From positions 449,342 through 513,341 of the forward strand of contig VZSE01014957.1 of the NCBI GenBank assembly GCA_013398275.1: a stretch of 64,000 bases of DNA, read 5' to 3'. The DNA comes from Promerops cafer (taxonomy: Eukaryota; Chordata; Aves; Passeriformes; Nectariniidae). The position numbers were made by a program, and so were the translations under genes. The stretch's first letter is position 1, and each line of letters begins with the position of its first letter. Of this stretch, positions 51,419-63,766 are shown piece after piece. The notes beneath the pieces were generated by a model, which had not been told where the DNA came from, searched no databases, and saw only the letters and a list, made by a program, of their open reading frames with translations.

Positions 51419-52550
51419 ACCCACCATACCAGAGATCCTTAAATAGTAAATAAATCTCAGTGTGGTGGTGATTTTTGTGTTCCATACAGCCAGTAATTCT
51501 CTCAGCTCTGTATTTATCAATCCTTGCTTGCACTCTCAAGTGCTTTATATCTAAACTGAGTATGGGGGTATTTTGCTTTGACCAGCATTTACTGCCATCA
51601 GGATAATTTAATGCAAAAATAGAATTTTTGACTGCATTCCTGAATTTTGTAGTAGGTTGTTGCCACTTTGCCCTGTTCTCCTCTGCACTAAAAGCAGCAG
51701 TGGGAGCTCTTGACATCCATTACAGACTTTCACGGGGCATTTTTAGGGGCAGAAAATTCAAATGGACTTTTTAACTGTTTCTTACCTTCCTGTGAAAGAA
51801 ACTGTTCTCAGAGGCTGTAAAGTTAATATTCAAAACAGGACTGTAAAGCTGTGGTTCAAGTCCTTTCTATTATCTGCTGGTCCTGCTATGGTAGAGACTT
51901 AGAAACTCTTTTTGTGCTTGGTTAAGGCAAATATCCACACCTAAAGGCCAGATTATGGAAATTAAGTTTGATTTCTTGTGCAATCTTTATATGTAATTAC
52001 AAAGGAAACCTGTGTGTTATACTACCTATTAAATTAGCTTAGAAAATAATTTTTTCAGTTAAAAAATTATCTTAGAAAATATATTTTTTTCAGTTAAAAT
52101 CTGGGTTATATCTGCTTCTTTGATGTGTGGCTGTGGTGACTCAGAGCTGAGGAGTGTCGGGGGTGAGACTCCCCTTCCTGACATGGGAGTTTGGCACCCA
52201 TCCAGGAAAATCCCTCCTGTTGTGATGGCTCCAGGGCAATCCCTTCTCCATCCTCTCCCTCTCCTCCAGTGCACTTGTCCCACATCATCTCCACAGCTCC
52301 CACCAGCACTGCCATTCCCCTCTGCCATTCCTGGATATTCCACTTCCACCCTCAGCTCCAGCTCCCTCTGAGATGGATGCAAAGAGTTTCTTTTTGGGCT
52401 GTGTGAGCACCACCCTGCTCCCTGAGGTGGTTTAGTGGCTGGTTCAGTTTAAAATGCTGTGAAATCCCTGTTTGGGTATCAGCCACCCCAAGGAGTCCCC
52501 TGGCTTTCCTTGCTGGGCCTAGCAGAGGCTGGCTGGTGGTGGCTGAGGAA

Positions 52551-53170
52551 TGGAAACCCACCTGGAGATCCACCATGGAAACCTATCCTGGAGATCCACC
52601 CTGGAAACCCCCCATGGAAACCTATCCTGGAGATCTACCCTTGAGACCCACTCTGGAAACTCACCCTGGAAATCCACCATGGAAACTCACCCTGGAAATC
52701 CACCATGGAGATCCACCCTGGAAACCCACCTTGGAAACTCCCCCTGGAAAGCCACCCTGGAAATCTCCACCCTAGAAACTCACCCTGGATATCCACCATG
52801 GAAACTCACCCTGGAAACCCAGCCTGGAAATCCACCCTTGAAACCCACTCTGGAAATCCACCCTGGAGATCCACTCTGGAAATCCACCCTGGAAATCTCC
52901 ACCCTGGAAATCCACCCTGGAAACCCCCCATGGAAACCCACCCTGGAAACCCACCCTGGAAATCCACCCTGGAAATCCACCCTGGAAATCCACCATGGAA
53001 ATTCACCCTGGAAATCCACCCTGGAGATCTACCCTGGAGATCCACCCTGGAAATCCACCCTTGAAACCCATTCCGGAAACTCACTCTGGAAATCCACCCT
53101 GGAAACTCACCATGGAAACCCACCCTGGAAACCCACCATGGAAATGCACCCTGGAAGTCTCCACCCTGGG
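52551..53170. repeat. 15-bp minisatellite, about 41 units
   Basis: Variants of TGGAAATCCACCC, with AAAC, AGAT and CATGG changes, repeat every 15 bp for about 620 bp. Because 15 is a multiple of three, long open frames appear on both strands (267 codons on plus, 130 on minus) with pentapeptide patterns such as GNPPW and GGFPG. These are almost certainly not proteins. The minus strand carries regularly spaced GGG runs. Confidence 0.95.
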
Positions 53171-55128
53171 GGCCCACCACTGATTCCTTCCTCCACAAGT
53201 TTCACTGAACCCAGTATTTTTATGGAAACCTCCTATTTGAACTGGACCTCGTCTGTAAAAAGCCCCACAAACAAGAAAACCTCTCTCTGTTGTGGTGAGC
53301 CCCAAACCCTTCTGAGAAGTGCTTCAGCCCGAGGCCAAGTCCCATCAAAATAAACAAGAGCACAAATGTTTCCCTGGTCGGAACACTGAGCTCCCTGTTC
53401 CCATAACAGTGGAATAAAATGCATTTTCTCACTGCTGGAAGAGCACCCAGGAAGGAGTCCCCAGAGCCTCTCACTTCCATAAACTTTTTCCTTCTCTAAA
53501 TTTCCATTCCAGAATAAAAGGCTCCAGAAGGCCTCTCGATTTAGGCCTCATGGCATTACCTTTTGCTAATTCTTTCATACCAGGCATGTCTTGATCTGTG
53601 TTCTACCCTTTTATGCTCCTAGGCTGTTTTCCTTCATTTTAATCCTCATGTCTTCCTTAAATCTCTCTTTCCTCACTGTTTACACATTTTGTCAGTGCCT
53701 CTTCCACCAGCCAAGGTCTCTCCTTGCCAGATGCCTTCTTGCCCAACCCTGCAAGCCAGGAGATGTTTTTATGTCTCTGACTGTGACCATTTTCTGGTTC
53801 TTCGGGATTTTTTTTAATCCTGTTTTTCCAACTGTTGTAGAAAACTTTTTTTTCTTTTCTCTCATGGATGCACTCTGGTAATTTGTAAGCCAGTTGTAAG
53901 CCAGTTCATGCAGCTCTTCCAAGGGCATGAGGTTTTTATTTAAGGCTTCTTCTATTTTTTTTTTTGCATCCTGTAGAAGCTCTTAATGATTTGCATCTCA
54001 TCAGCTGTAATTCTAATGTGAAAATACTCCAATATTCCAGCAGTTAATTACAGCGGTGATTAGCAGGGGGAGAGCTGTGCCTCTCGGATTGCAGTTCTCA
54101 TGCTGCAGGGGAGCTGCTGCAGCCCAGAAAATGCCCTTGGAAATTCTGGGTAGCTGGAGCAGACAGCCCAAATCCCTCTGGGAAGGGCCAGCACGCCCCA
54201 CAGGTGCTGAGAAGGTCCATCCCAGGAGGTGCTGCAAGAGCCCCGGAGGGCGAGGAGGGAGCTAAAAGTAAGGAAGGTAAAGAGGAAATACCAGCTGCAG
54301 TCAAAGACAAGCAGGACATGCTGCTGGTCCCGGGGCAGGGCTGGGGGGGAAAATGCACCAGGGACAGATCTCACCTCGGAGGGGCAGAGACCACCTTGCC
54401 CCTGTGCAGGCTGGGCTGCAGAACCTCAGGGACCATCTCACCTGTGAGATCAGCCTCGCCGTGCAGGGCCCATGGGAGCAGTCCTGGCACTCCCCGGCTG
54501 CGTTGGCTTTGGGTCCTGCTGGAGCTGCAGGAGCACCGAGTCCTGCCGCCAGTTCCCATCTCCTGCTGTGCCCAAGCTGGTTTGTGGTGGCCATGTCAAG
54601 GTCTGGGCTGGCTTTGGGAGTGTGAGTACTTGCATGGAGCTGTCTCCTGCTGTCAGGAGGGTGTCAGCTGCAGTCCGAGCTCTGCTCCCCTCCATTCTCC
54701 TGGGAGGTATCGAAATGTGTGTGAGCTCAGTCTTCTGGAGAAGCATTCGGTGTTTGCTGAGGTGTAGGAGAAGAAATGTTAACCAATCTCAACAAAAGAA
54801 GCACATGGAGGGCACCAAAAAAGTAACAGAGATGCTTCCCAGGTAAAAAGAATATTAAAAATACAGTAATATATATTAAAATACAGTACAGACGCTGTTT
54901 AAAATGCAGTGAAAAATCTTGGCCAAAGTTGATTGACTCTCACAGAGAACGTGTCAGCCCTTTCCACACAGCTGCTTCATTCCTCCTCCCTCTGAAGGAT
55001 CTCAGATGTTTGTGTCTCAGTTTGTTGGCCTCCAAGGACCCCTGCTTGTGCTTTGTGCTTTTGAACATCTCTCACTCTCACAAGATAACTCAGCCTTTAT
55101 GGAATGACCAGCCACATTTCTGAGCCTC

Positions 55129-55282
55129 AGCCTGAAAAGGGACATTTCAGCCTGAAAATGGATATTTCAGCCTGAAAATGGACATTTCAACCTGAAAATG
55201 GACATTTCAGCCTGAAAAAGGACATTTCAACCTGAAAATGGATATTTCAGCCTGAAAAGGGACATTTCAGTCTTAAAAGGGA
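55129..55282. repeat. 20-bp tandem repeat, about 7-8 units
   Basis: The unit is AGCCTGAAAATGGACATTTC with a few variants (AAGG, GATATT, AACCTG). Confidence 0.94.
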
Positions 55283-58200
55283 CTTCAGGTCATTTTTCCT
55301 GATGCCATCTGAAGAGATGAAGAAGTCAATGAGTCATTTTCTTTGTTAAATCCCCAAAATTGTGACATAACCAGCCCATAGTGCAGGCCAGCTCATCTTT
55401 CAGCTCTCCAAACCTGCAGAGCCTCCAGGGGCCCTGTGCAGGTCACTGTGGGACCTTCCCTTTGTGCACTGAGAGGGAAAATCCCATTGCAGAGGTCTCC
55501 ATCCGTGGTGAACACTGAGATCACACTAGAAAACTAGAGAATTTTACTTCAGGAATTTCAGTCACAAATTCTGATCCCCATTAATGCATTTGGAGGGAGG
55601 CAAGTTTACAGCTGGACATCCAGAGGTAAATGGGAATTTCATGGAATTTCCTCACTCTTAGGATGAGCCCACACCTTAGAGCAGCCAGAGATGAGTTAAA
55701 TCTCAGCTGAAAGTGGATTTTTTTAATGACAGACAGATTGAAGGAGTGCTCACCCATCCAAGTTTTCCCATTTCTTGGCTCCTAGAGAATGCCAGCTCCT
55801 CTGGGTGGGTGTAACAGACTGCCCAGAGAATTTGGGTGTTGTTTCATGAAGCACTAGGTGGCCAGTTGGAGTTCTCAGCCTGTGCAGAGGACAGGTGATG
55901 AACCCTCAGGGAGGGAAATCTCTGACAGAAAGGGTTCAGTGAATCCCACAGCCCAGGGCTCCTGCCTGAGCAGGGAGCAGGCGAAGGAGATGCAATTCCT
56001 TGAGTTAAAATCCTGCTCAACATCCCAGGAAATTCCCCACTGGAACGGGCAGTGCTACAAATCCTTCAGCCTGGCAAGAGGGATTAGCAGCTTTCCGGAA
56101 TTAAAGGTAGCACCATCTGCAGTAATTAGTTTTAAATATCAAATCTGATCATCTTGGAGGGAGAAGTCGGCGTGGTTTGCTCAGGAACAAATGTGAGCCT
56201 CTCAGAGGCTCATCCACGTAATTAAGCACATTTTAACTCCTCCAGAGTGATAAGCAAAGGAATTATCTGACCCTTGATGAAGGCAGCAGAGGGGTTTTGG
56301 GTAACTTCTGCCTGGTTACAGCACGATCTGTGCAGTCAGATTGAGAGTTCCAGTCTTGGGGTGGTGAAACCCCAGGAAGAGTAGATACAACAGCAAAGGA
56401 TTTTTTTTGACTAAATATTTCTTCTCTGTGTCACACCTTGGAGAGGAGAAAAAGCACAGCTGTCACTGTCCTCTTCTGTTATAAAGGAACAATCCTGGCC
56501 CGGGTGTGGAAGGATTTCATCCCGACTAGATAAGAGCTGACATTTCAGCAAATGCTACAAAACCCAACCATTTTCCTTTTAAAATAATAATCTGCAAATG
56601 GTAAACACATGTACCTGAGGATATCCCTTTTTGACTGAAAATAAGATGCAAAATTGGAAAATGAGAGGAAAATTCAGCTTGCTAAACTGAGAAATTTTTT
56701 CCACTTTCTTGATTTTTTCTTAAGATATAAAAATGACTTTTGCTGAAATACCAAGCTCTAGGAGTTGGAGGATTTTTACATGATTATGGGTTTTGATATC
56801 GATATAAAATACTTCAGTGGCTCTGTTAATATTTTTTATTTCATGAACATCCCATGTCTGTGAACATCTGACATTGGATTAGATAATTCAGTAATTTATC
56901 ATCTAAAAAGATGATGCTCCTGCCCAGGTCTGGTGTTCAGCTGCTGAAAAGGAAAATATAAAAAAAAAATAGTCCAAATCCCACTTAAAAATTGATAGAA
57001 GGTCATTAAAACTTAAATGAATTTCTTCTTTATATATAGCCCAGCAGCAATCAGGGAAAATAAAAGAGATTTATGGCAGTTTATGGATGTACAATTAGAA
57101 TGCTGAAATTTTATGTGAGTTGGGGCTGAATTTATGAGGTTGCTCTTTGGGGGAGAAATGATTGACAAGAGATTCCCAGATTTGAAGACAGGGAGGTGAA
57201 GCAGCATCTCAGCAGGGTAAAGGATAAATCATCCCCCAGCTGTGGCAGTTTGAGAGATTTCCCTCTTTTGCCTCAAAAACTGAAACCTACTTTTCCTGCC
57301 TGCTATTTCCTAGCTGAATTACTGGATTAGAGGATATTTTGGAGCAATACATGTCTGTTATCTGGGGTTGATACTATGTTATTTTAAGTAAACAAGCATT
57401 TGCTAGCAATTAATCTCAATTACAGCTTTCTTACCTCTTGCAGGAATGCCACAACCCCTACAAAAATGCCATTTTCTCAGTGTCTTTTGCTCCCTTCCAC
57501 TGAAAATGGAAAAGAAAGTAGGGAAAGAATCACAGGACACACAATCATATGATTTTATTATTTCTTTGGAGGCTTTTACTTAAAGATAGGTAAATAGATT
57601 TATTTTAACCTAACAATTGCTTGGCAAAAAATCATGTATTTAATAGCAAGTATTTTCTTGTGGAATTTGGTAATTGGCTCTTGGATCAGAACTGAAATAT
57701 TGAGTAAGTTGTCAGGAACCCTCTTCACAAACCACCTTATTTTGGTAGCTGTGATAATATTTCCTTTCCTTGAGGCCTGATTTGCACAGCACACAACCCA
57801 GCTACAATTTCTCAGGCTTTTGGTGAAGGCTGCTCATCATTAAGGTATTTTCCACTGGCCTTCCAAATTTAAAGATGTATTTTACCAAACCTAAGTAAAC
57901 ACCACTAAATTAAACAAGTCCTCCCTGCCAGCTGGAAATGCAAGCGAAGCTTTCACGGGTTTTTTTCCCCCCTTTAAACAGTTTTTGCTCTCCCTGCCCC
58001 CTGAGCCTCTCCTCAGAGTAGGTATTTTATCTGCATTATGGACAGAGTTCTATTGTGCTTTTTGTGCTGTTTGCAACCAGCAAATCCCACTATTCAGTGT
58101 TGTGCTGAGTTGTTTATGTCCCCTCTTGGCACGGTGACAATTGAACACATCACAGGCACGGCCGAGCCAGAGCTCTGGAGCCCTGGAACAGCTCTGGCCT

Positions 58201-58439
58201 TTGGCTGCCAGAGCCCTCCTGCTCCCTGGAAACCTCAGCCCGGGCTCAGGAGTGATTTCGTTTTCCAACTGTTACCAGAGGGGAGCTTATCTGCTCAGTA
58301 AAGCAAGGAACAGCCCCAAACCCCTTTATTAAATTCTATTTAATAAAGAATTCTCCTGTTCTACTTGTAAATGTTCTGTGTGAGGCTGCCGCAGTCCAGA
58401 GTGCAGGTAGGCAGGATGTGCCACGGGAGAATTAATAGA

Positions 58440-58718
58440 ATATTATATCAGAATATTATATAAAAACATGGATAGAAATGGCACAACATGGAGCAGTTGA
58501 AATCATCCCCATCTTTGGTGGTGGGGCAAGAACAGCCACGGGTTATATCAGAGTATTCTGTAAAAAACACAAATAGGAATGGCACAACACGGAGCAGTTT
58601 AAATCAGCCCCATCCAAGGCTGGCCATGTGTTATATCAGAATATTCTGTAAAAAACACAAATAGGAATGGCACAACACGGAGCAGTTTAAATCAGCCCCA
58701 TCCAAGGCTGGCCATGTG
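58440..58718. repeat. Tandem repeat, three units of 88-100 bp
   Basis: TTATATCAGA recurs at about 58443, 58543 and 58631, each time followed by TAGAAATGGCACAACA or TAGGAATGGCACAACACGG and GGAGCAGTT. The second and third units are almost identical (88-bp spacing), while the first is older. Confidence 0.92.
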
Positions 58719-59205
58719 GGAATGGCTCATGGCTGCAGCCTGGGAGATGAAACTTCTCCTGTTTGCTCCTCACCTGACCTGTTAGCATGCCACAGTTGCT
58801 TTTATCTCTTTGCCAACACTGCCAAATCAATGTCAGGGAGGTGCCAGCCACTAAATGAATGGTAAATATGCCTGGGTTTGAGGTTTAGGATAACAGAAAA
58901 GGAGAAATGATAATGATTTTATCATCACAGAACCATCTTCAAACACACAGACAATGAGACAGCTGAAACCCAGTATTGCCATGTATTTAATTTCCTGTAC
59001 CTGTGAGGGCTTAACTTTCCAGGTGTTTTTCTGTGTGGGTCTGTACATGAAGTCACAGCTTGGGTGGATTAAAGAGGTGCAAGAGGAGAGATCTGCTGAG
59101 TTTATCAAACACCCATGACAAGAAGCAAAATATCATGAGTATGAGCTCCTTTGGGCACAGTGTGGCTTCTCTCCTGAGCTTTCTTTGCTCTGCTTTGTTT
59201 TGCAG

Positions 59206-59295
59206 TTTGCCCAGCTGGTGTCTGTCTACAAAACTCTGGGCCCAGAGAAGTTCCCTCTGATCGAGCAGACGTTCTACCCAAACCACAAGGAGATG
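59206..59295 (+). CDS. SYN2: Synapsin II, coding exon 5 (C domain)
   Basis: This 90-bp, 30-codon exon has phase 0 at both ends and encodes FAQLVSVYKTLGPEK, then FPLIEQTFYPNHKEM. It sits between TTTTGCAG and GTAGGT. It continues exon 4 directly (KPWV|FAQ) and leads into the ATP-grasp part of the C domain, whose ATP-contacting residues are in exons beyond this window. The FPLIEQT-YPNHKEM block is a synapsin signature. Third positions are G or C in 23 of 30 codons. Because the exon is a multiple of three and symmetric, skipping it would keep frame. Intron 4 before it is 14,947 bp. The next intron contains TIMP4 on the other strand. Confidence 0.96.
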
Positions 59296-61169
59296 GTAGG
59301 TGCAAACAGCCGTGCTGAATCTGCTTTCTGTGCCTGTAAAACAGGGACTGGGACCCACAGTTCCCTGTTCCCATTTACTCCAAAAGCCATTTTGCCACCT
59401 TTCAGGTGGGGGTGGGACAGGGTGACCACTTAAATCACCGTGATGCTGAGCTGGAGGCTGCTCAGATGGAGCAGTGGTCATTTCTCAGCCACAGATCTCA
59501 GAGAGATGAAAAGCTTACAGAGACAACTCTGAAAGTGCAGGAGTCATTGTCGTGGTTTGTGGTCCCTCCAGTCCTTTGTGGTGCCTTCAGAGTGTTGGCT
59601 GTCTTTGGAGGGGATGCACTGGGCACTGCAGAGCTGTGAACTCAGCCAAAATCAGGGTGCCTGTGACTTGTGATCCTCAGGTACCTGAGCTGACACTGAT
59701 CCCCAGTGCTCTACAGACAAAAGAATCACCCAGATGAGCCTGCCAGGGTGCAAGGAGCACCTGGATGATGGGTTTAGGGTCTGGGTTGGTTTTAGGCAGC
59801 AGTGAGGAGCAGGGAGTGGGACACAATCCCCTTAAGGGATCCTCCAAACTTGAGATTGGCTATAATTTTATTGAAAAAAGCAGGACTTTGGGGTGCATTG
59901 CTAAACTGCAGCCCATGGAAATAAAAAACATTTCATTTTGGGGCAAGAAATAACGTGTCATACTTTTAAGTTTAAATGGCATATTTTTCTGAGTGTAGCA
60001 ACCCTGTGAGTGGTTTTCCCTGTCTTCATTCCTCTACATTGCTCATTAAAGTCAGAACTTATAAGTTATTTCTCTTTTGTTTGAACTTTTGAATGCTGTT
60101 CTCCACAGGCAAGTAATTTTTTTAACATATTTCTATAGTAATGAATGTTAATCTAGAGAAAATGAATCCATTTGGGTATTGCATTGCCACTCAGAACTGC
60201 TGCAATAGCTGCCTGTGATGACACTCCTTTGTTTGGTTTTATTCCTCCTGAAGAAAGTATCTGGAACTTTATGGCTTGGGAAATAATCAGGCAATGTGGT
60301 ACAAGACAACATTTTGTTTGAATTTCTGGAGTGGGTTGTAAGATGAGCTGGAAACCAGAGTCTTCTGGTGCTGCACTGAAATCATCTCATGTTATTTTCT
60401 TTTGGGTTTTCAACACTTTATCAGCGGCCGGTCTCACTGGCATTTGTTGATGCAGAATTTGGCAACTGCAGTTTACAATATTTTTTTGGTCTTCCTCTTG
60501 CTTTTTCTCCTTCCCTTTTTGTTCTCCAAAGGGGAACCTGGAAGTGTCCCCCCTCCAGGGCAAACCAGCTCAGGGGGGACGTGGGGAGAGGGAAAAAGCC
60601 CCAAATCTCTGGGAACTGAGGGTCAGAGGTGCTCCTTTCATCCTCTGCTGATCATTCGTGCTGGGGCTTTAGGCAAAACAAGGTAAATAAACAAAGATGC
60701 CATTCTTTTGTGTAAAAATGGAGCTGCTTTAATGAAACACTTTTTGAAACAGAAACATTCATCCCAGACTGATTACAAAAAACGCTGTGAGGCTTTTGAA
60801 CTCATTGCTGGTTGAGTCATATCTACAGCCTTTCCCTCAGTAATTAGTTCCCTTTATTTCACTGCATTCCCACCTCTTCTGTTCTCTGCAAAAACAACAC
60901 AGCTTTTTCAACATAATTGCTGGACAATTTAATTAAAATCTAACTGGAACATTGAGGAAACACCAGCAATATTCCAGGTGGTGTTTTTTTTTTTCCCCTG
61001 TTCACCTATACAGTCTCCCTTCTCTCTTCTTTTCCCTACTCTTATCAAGAGTCATGTGAGCCATTTTCAAATTAAAGTCAAATGTTGTGCCAGGCTGTAT
61101 TTCTGCTCTACCCTCTCATGTAACACAGTTTCAAGAAGTAAAAAGAAAACGTAAAAAGAATCTGCTGTT

Positions 61170-61228
61170 GATAAGGTATCAGGTATAAGGTATAAGGTAT
61201 AAGGATTTTTACGACAGTAAAAATCCTG
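61170..61228. repeat. AGGTATA repeat followed by a perfect hairpin
   Basis: Short AAGGTAT/AGGTATA units run into AGGATTTTTAC, four bases, then GTAAAAATCCT, an 11-bp perfect stem. I know of no named element with this form. Confidence 0.75.
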
Positions 61229-63244
61229 ATATTAAAATAACATGTTCAGAATGCCATGTTGTAGTCAAGCCTTTTGAGAATCTTCCTCAGGGAAAATAAA
61301 ATCTCATTCTCAGCCGGGTTTTTGTAAAGCTTTTCTTGCCACATTTATTGATATGAGGGGAAAAAACCAAATCTTTGTGCAATCCATTGTGGGAAGTTTG
61401 GGCAGATTTCTGCTCAGCCAGAAATCAAGGTAGACAGACCTTCATTGTGAGACACCTCATGTGGGATATTTTATAGCAGGACAAATAGAAAATGTCTTTA
61501 AAGCTAATTGTGGCACGCAATTTATACTACAGTCTGTCCATAAATACCAGAGAAAGCATTGCTTTGTGCAAGATGCACTGAGAGGGCAGTCTGGGCTGGG
61601 TGAGCTGAGCTTCAGGTCTAATTACTGTAAAACTGAAATAGGAACTGATGTGCTCATGCAATAAATAACTTTATAACAACTAACAACTGCTCCTGGTCTC
61701 CTTGAAGACCCCAGACCCAAAAAAATCCCAACAGAACAGAGCTCTGGGGAGTTAAAAAGCAGAAAACATCTGTTTGCTGCAGAGTGCTGTCCAAAAGGCA
61801 CCTTCCCATCAAAATGGATTTGGAGACAAATGCTACAGGACTGGTATTGAATATTAATCACTGAATATTCACCTCTGTGGTTATCAAGCTCTGTGGGCTT
61901 CTCTAGGTATTGGTTTGATCTGACATGAGGAAACAAGGCCAGGCTTTGAATCCTTCTGGAAATTAGTAATATAAATGCACAGCACTGTCAGTAAATAGCT
62001 CTGCCAATACTGTCACTGCAATATCAGTACTTTTTTGGAAGAAATGTAGCTTTTTATTCTTTTTGTTTCATTTATGTAAGTCTGTGGTCCAAATTGTTAG
62101 TGTTAGGAAATTTTTGGTTTGTCTTGAGTAAAGCAGGAAATAAGCTGGACTTTACATTTGGTAGCATATAGATTTGGTTTTAATTTAGGGTTGTAAATTA
62201 AAAGAGCCAGACTGATTTATAGTAAATCAAAAGTGAAATATTGGCTTTTATGTATTATGGGACATGTACTCCCCAAAGGAATAATGACATATTTTCCTTG
62301 TTGGCCTTGCACCACTTGCATTTCACTGGGAATGTATAAACTTAGTCACAGAAAAAGTAAATCTTTTTTTAGAAGAGTATTTCCAAACCTGTCCTTTAGA
62401 TAGTAAAATCTGCCAGAAAAGGCAACTACTAGAGATTCCCATGCTGCCTGAAGGCTGTCCCCCTTTTCCTGGGGCACGAATAGTCTGAACTTTGGCATTT
62501 ACACTTCCCAAAGTTTCACCACTGTGAACTGAGTTACCTTTATAAACTTAAATACGTGTGTGAGGGATTAGTTACTAACTCCAGTCATCAATTCAGGAAA
62601 GTTAAGACACTAAAAAAGTTACAGGCAAAAAGTGTTGTAACCCTTCTCTAGTTCGAGTTCACAAGTGGCCAAATTCACTGAGAGTATGGTGGGTGTTCAT
62701 GAATGAAAAGCAATTAAACCCTATTAAATGAAATTAAAGTAAACCCTATTAAATAGGGTCAAATATCTGAGAGCTTCCAGAAATCATTGCAGTGTAAGTT
62801 ATGCAATATTTACTGTATGTATTTTCACGTGAGTTTCTGAAGTGTTAACAGTGCTGGGGTGCAAATACCTGGTTATGTATTTAGGGAGGTTTTAAGGGCT
62901 GCAGCTGCCCTGAGGATGGATGTGGTTTTGGTAGTTCTGAGCAGTTTGAGCCTGTCACCATTTGGGCTTGGAATTTGTTCCATGGAAAGCTTAAATCCAT
63001 GGATTAATGCTTTAACCCATGGATTAAAAATCTGGCTTTTCCTTCAGCAAGGTGTGGTTAGTCCATAGGAATGCTGCCTTGGGAAGGGGGTTTTGATTAT
63101 CAAGGTTTCTTAATTTAGTTTTCAATGGAGGTTACAACTCTGTGGATAAAGGAAGCTGTGACATAAGGAAAGTACAAAATGTGGAGCACAGATTGTTTTA
63201 ATCACAGAAGTGTTCAACTCATTTCAACAGATAAGGAAATACTT

Positions 63245-63766
63245 GTAAATCTTTTTTTTTTTTTTAATAGCACATTGTTATAATACTTTACATATACACT
63301 GTACAATAATTCTTTCGTAGCCAAGACTTTCATACAGAAAAAAAAAAAAAATATAGTTCTATAAAACATTCCGTAGTTCATCGGAAAGATTTGGAATAAA
63401 ACACGGGGAGCTCTTAATCTGCAGGTTATCAAAACAGGGGGGCAAAATTCTGGCAACTCGTTTGCTCTTTGTACATTCATATTGGCCGAAAGGGAGCTCG
63501 CCATGCCTTGGAGGGCACCGCCAGCCCTCTGTGCAGAGCAGAGCAGAGCGGAGCGGAGCAGAGCGGAGCGGAGCAGAGCAGAGCAGAGCGGGCCCCTCCA
63601 GGAGTTTGTCCCTCGTGCTGCACCGGGCCCAGCCCCAGGCTCTCTGGGGAGCACTGGTGCTTGTTTCTAAGCAAGGGCCGCGAGCCCGGGGCCGCTCAGG
63701 GCCGCGAGCGCGCCGGGCCGCGCGGAGCGGGCCTGCCAGGGCCGCGCTTGTGGGAGGCCGAGCGCT
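63245..63766 (-). other. TIMP4: Probable TIMP4 3' untranslated region
   Basis: The sequence after the TIMP4 stop codon on the minus strand runs through a GC-rich stretch and a GAGCA/GAGCG pentanucleotide array (63534-63591) into AT-rich sequence. A minus-strand ATTAAA (63263-63268), followed by an A run, is the first plausible polyadenylation signal, giving a 3' UTR of about 0.5 kb. I saw no minus-strand AATAAA before about 62050. The exact end is inferred. Confidence 0.45.
63534..63591. repeat. (GAGCA/GAGCG)n pentanucleotide array
   Basis: About eleven 5-bp units lie in the probable TIMP4 3' UTR; on the TIMP4 strand they read CTCTG or CTCCG. Length variation between individuals is likely. 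Confidence 0.92.

Larger units (their letters stand above)
44259..59205 (+). other. SYN2: SYN2 intron 4
   Basis: The 14.9-kb intron begins GTGAGT and ends TTTTGCAG. It holds an antisense LTR at 44278-44692, CR1 ends at 46149-46232 and 48048-48195, an N between poly-A and poly-C at 51400, a 15-bp minisatellite at 52551-53170, a 20-bp repeat at 55129-55282 and an 88-100-bp tandem repeat at 58440-58718. Open frames over the GC-richer 54.0-54.8 kb stretch overlap in several frames on both strands and show no domain. I see nothing else recognisable. Confidence 0.9.

Noticed and set aside
52550..53353. 267-codon plus-strand open frame with GNPPW-type repeats
   Set aside because: It is produced by the 15-bp minisatellite, and the opposite strand is open too. 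There is no domain and no splice logic.
54204..54767. 187-codon frame in a GC-richer stretch of intron 4
   Set aside because: Several frames on both strands are open at once because GC-rich DNA has few stops. No recognisable domain is present.
63214..63654. 146-codon minus-strand frame below the TIMP4 stop
   Set aside because: It runs through the pentanucleotide array and A/T runs in the probable TIMP4 3' UTR, and is not in frame with TIMP4 coding sequence.
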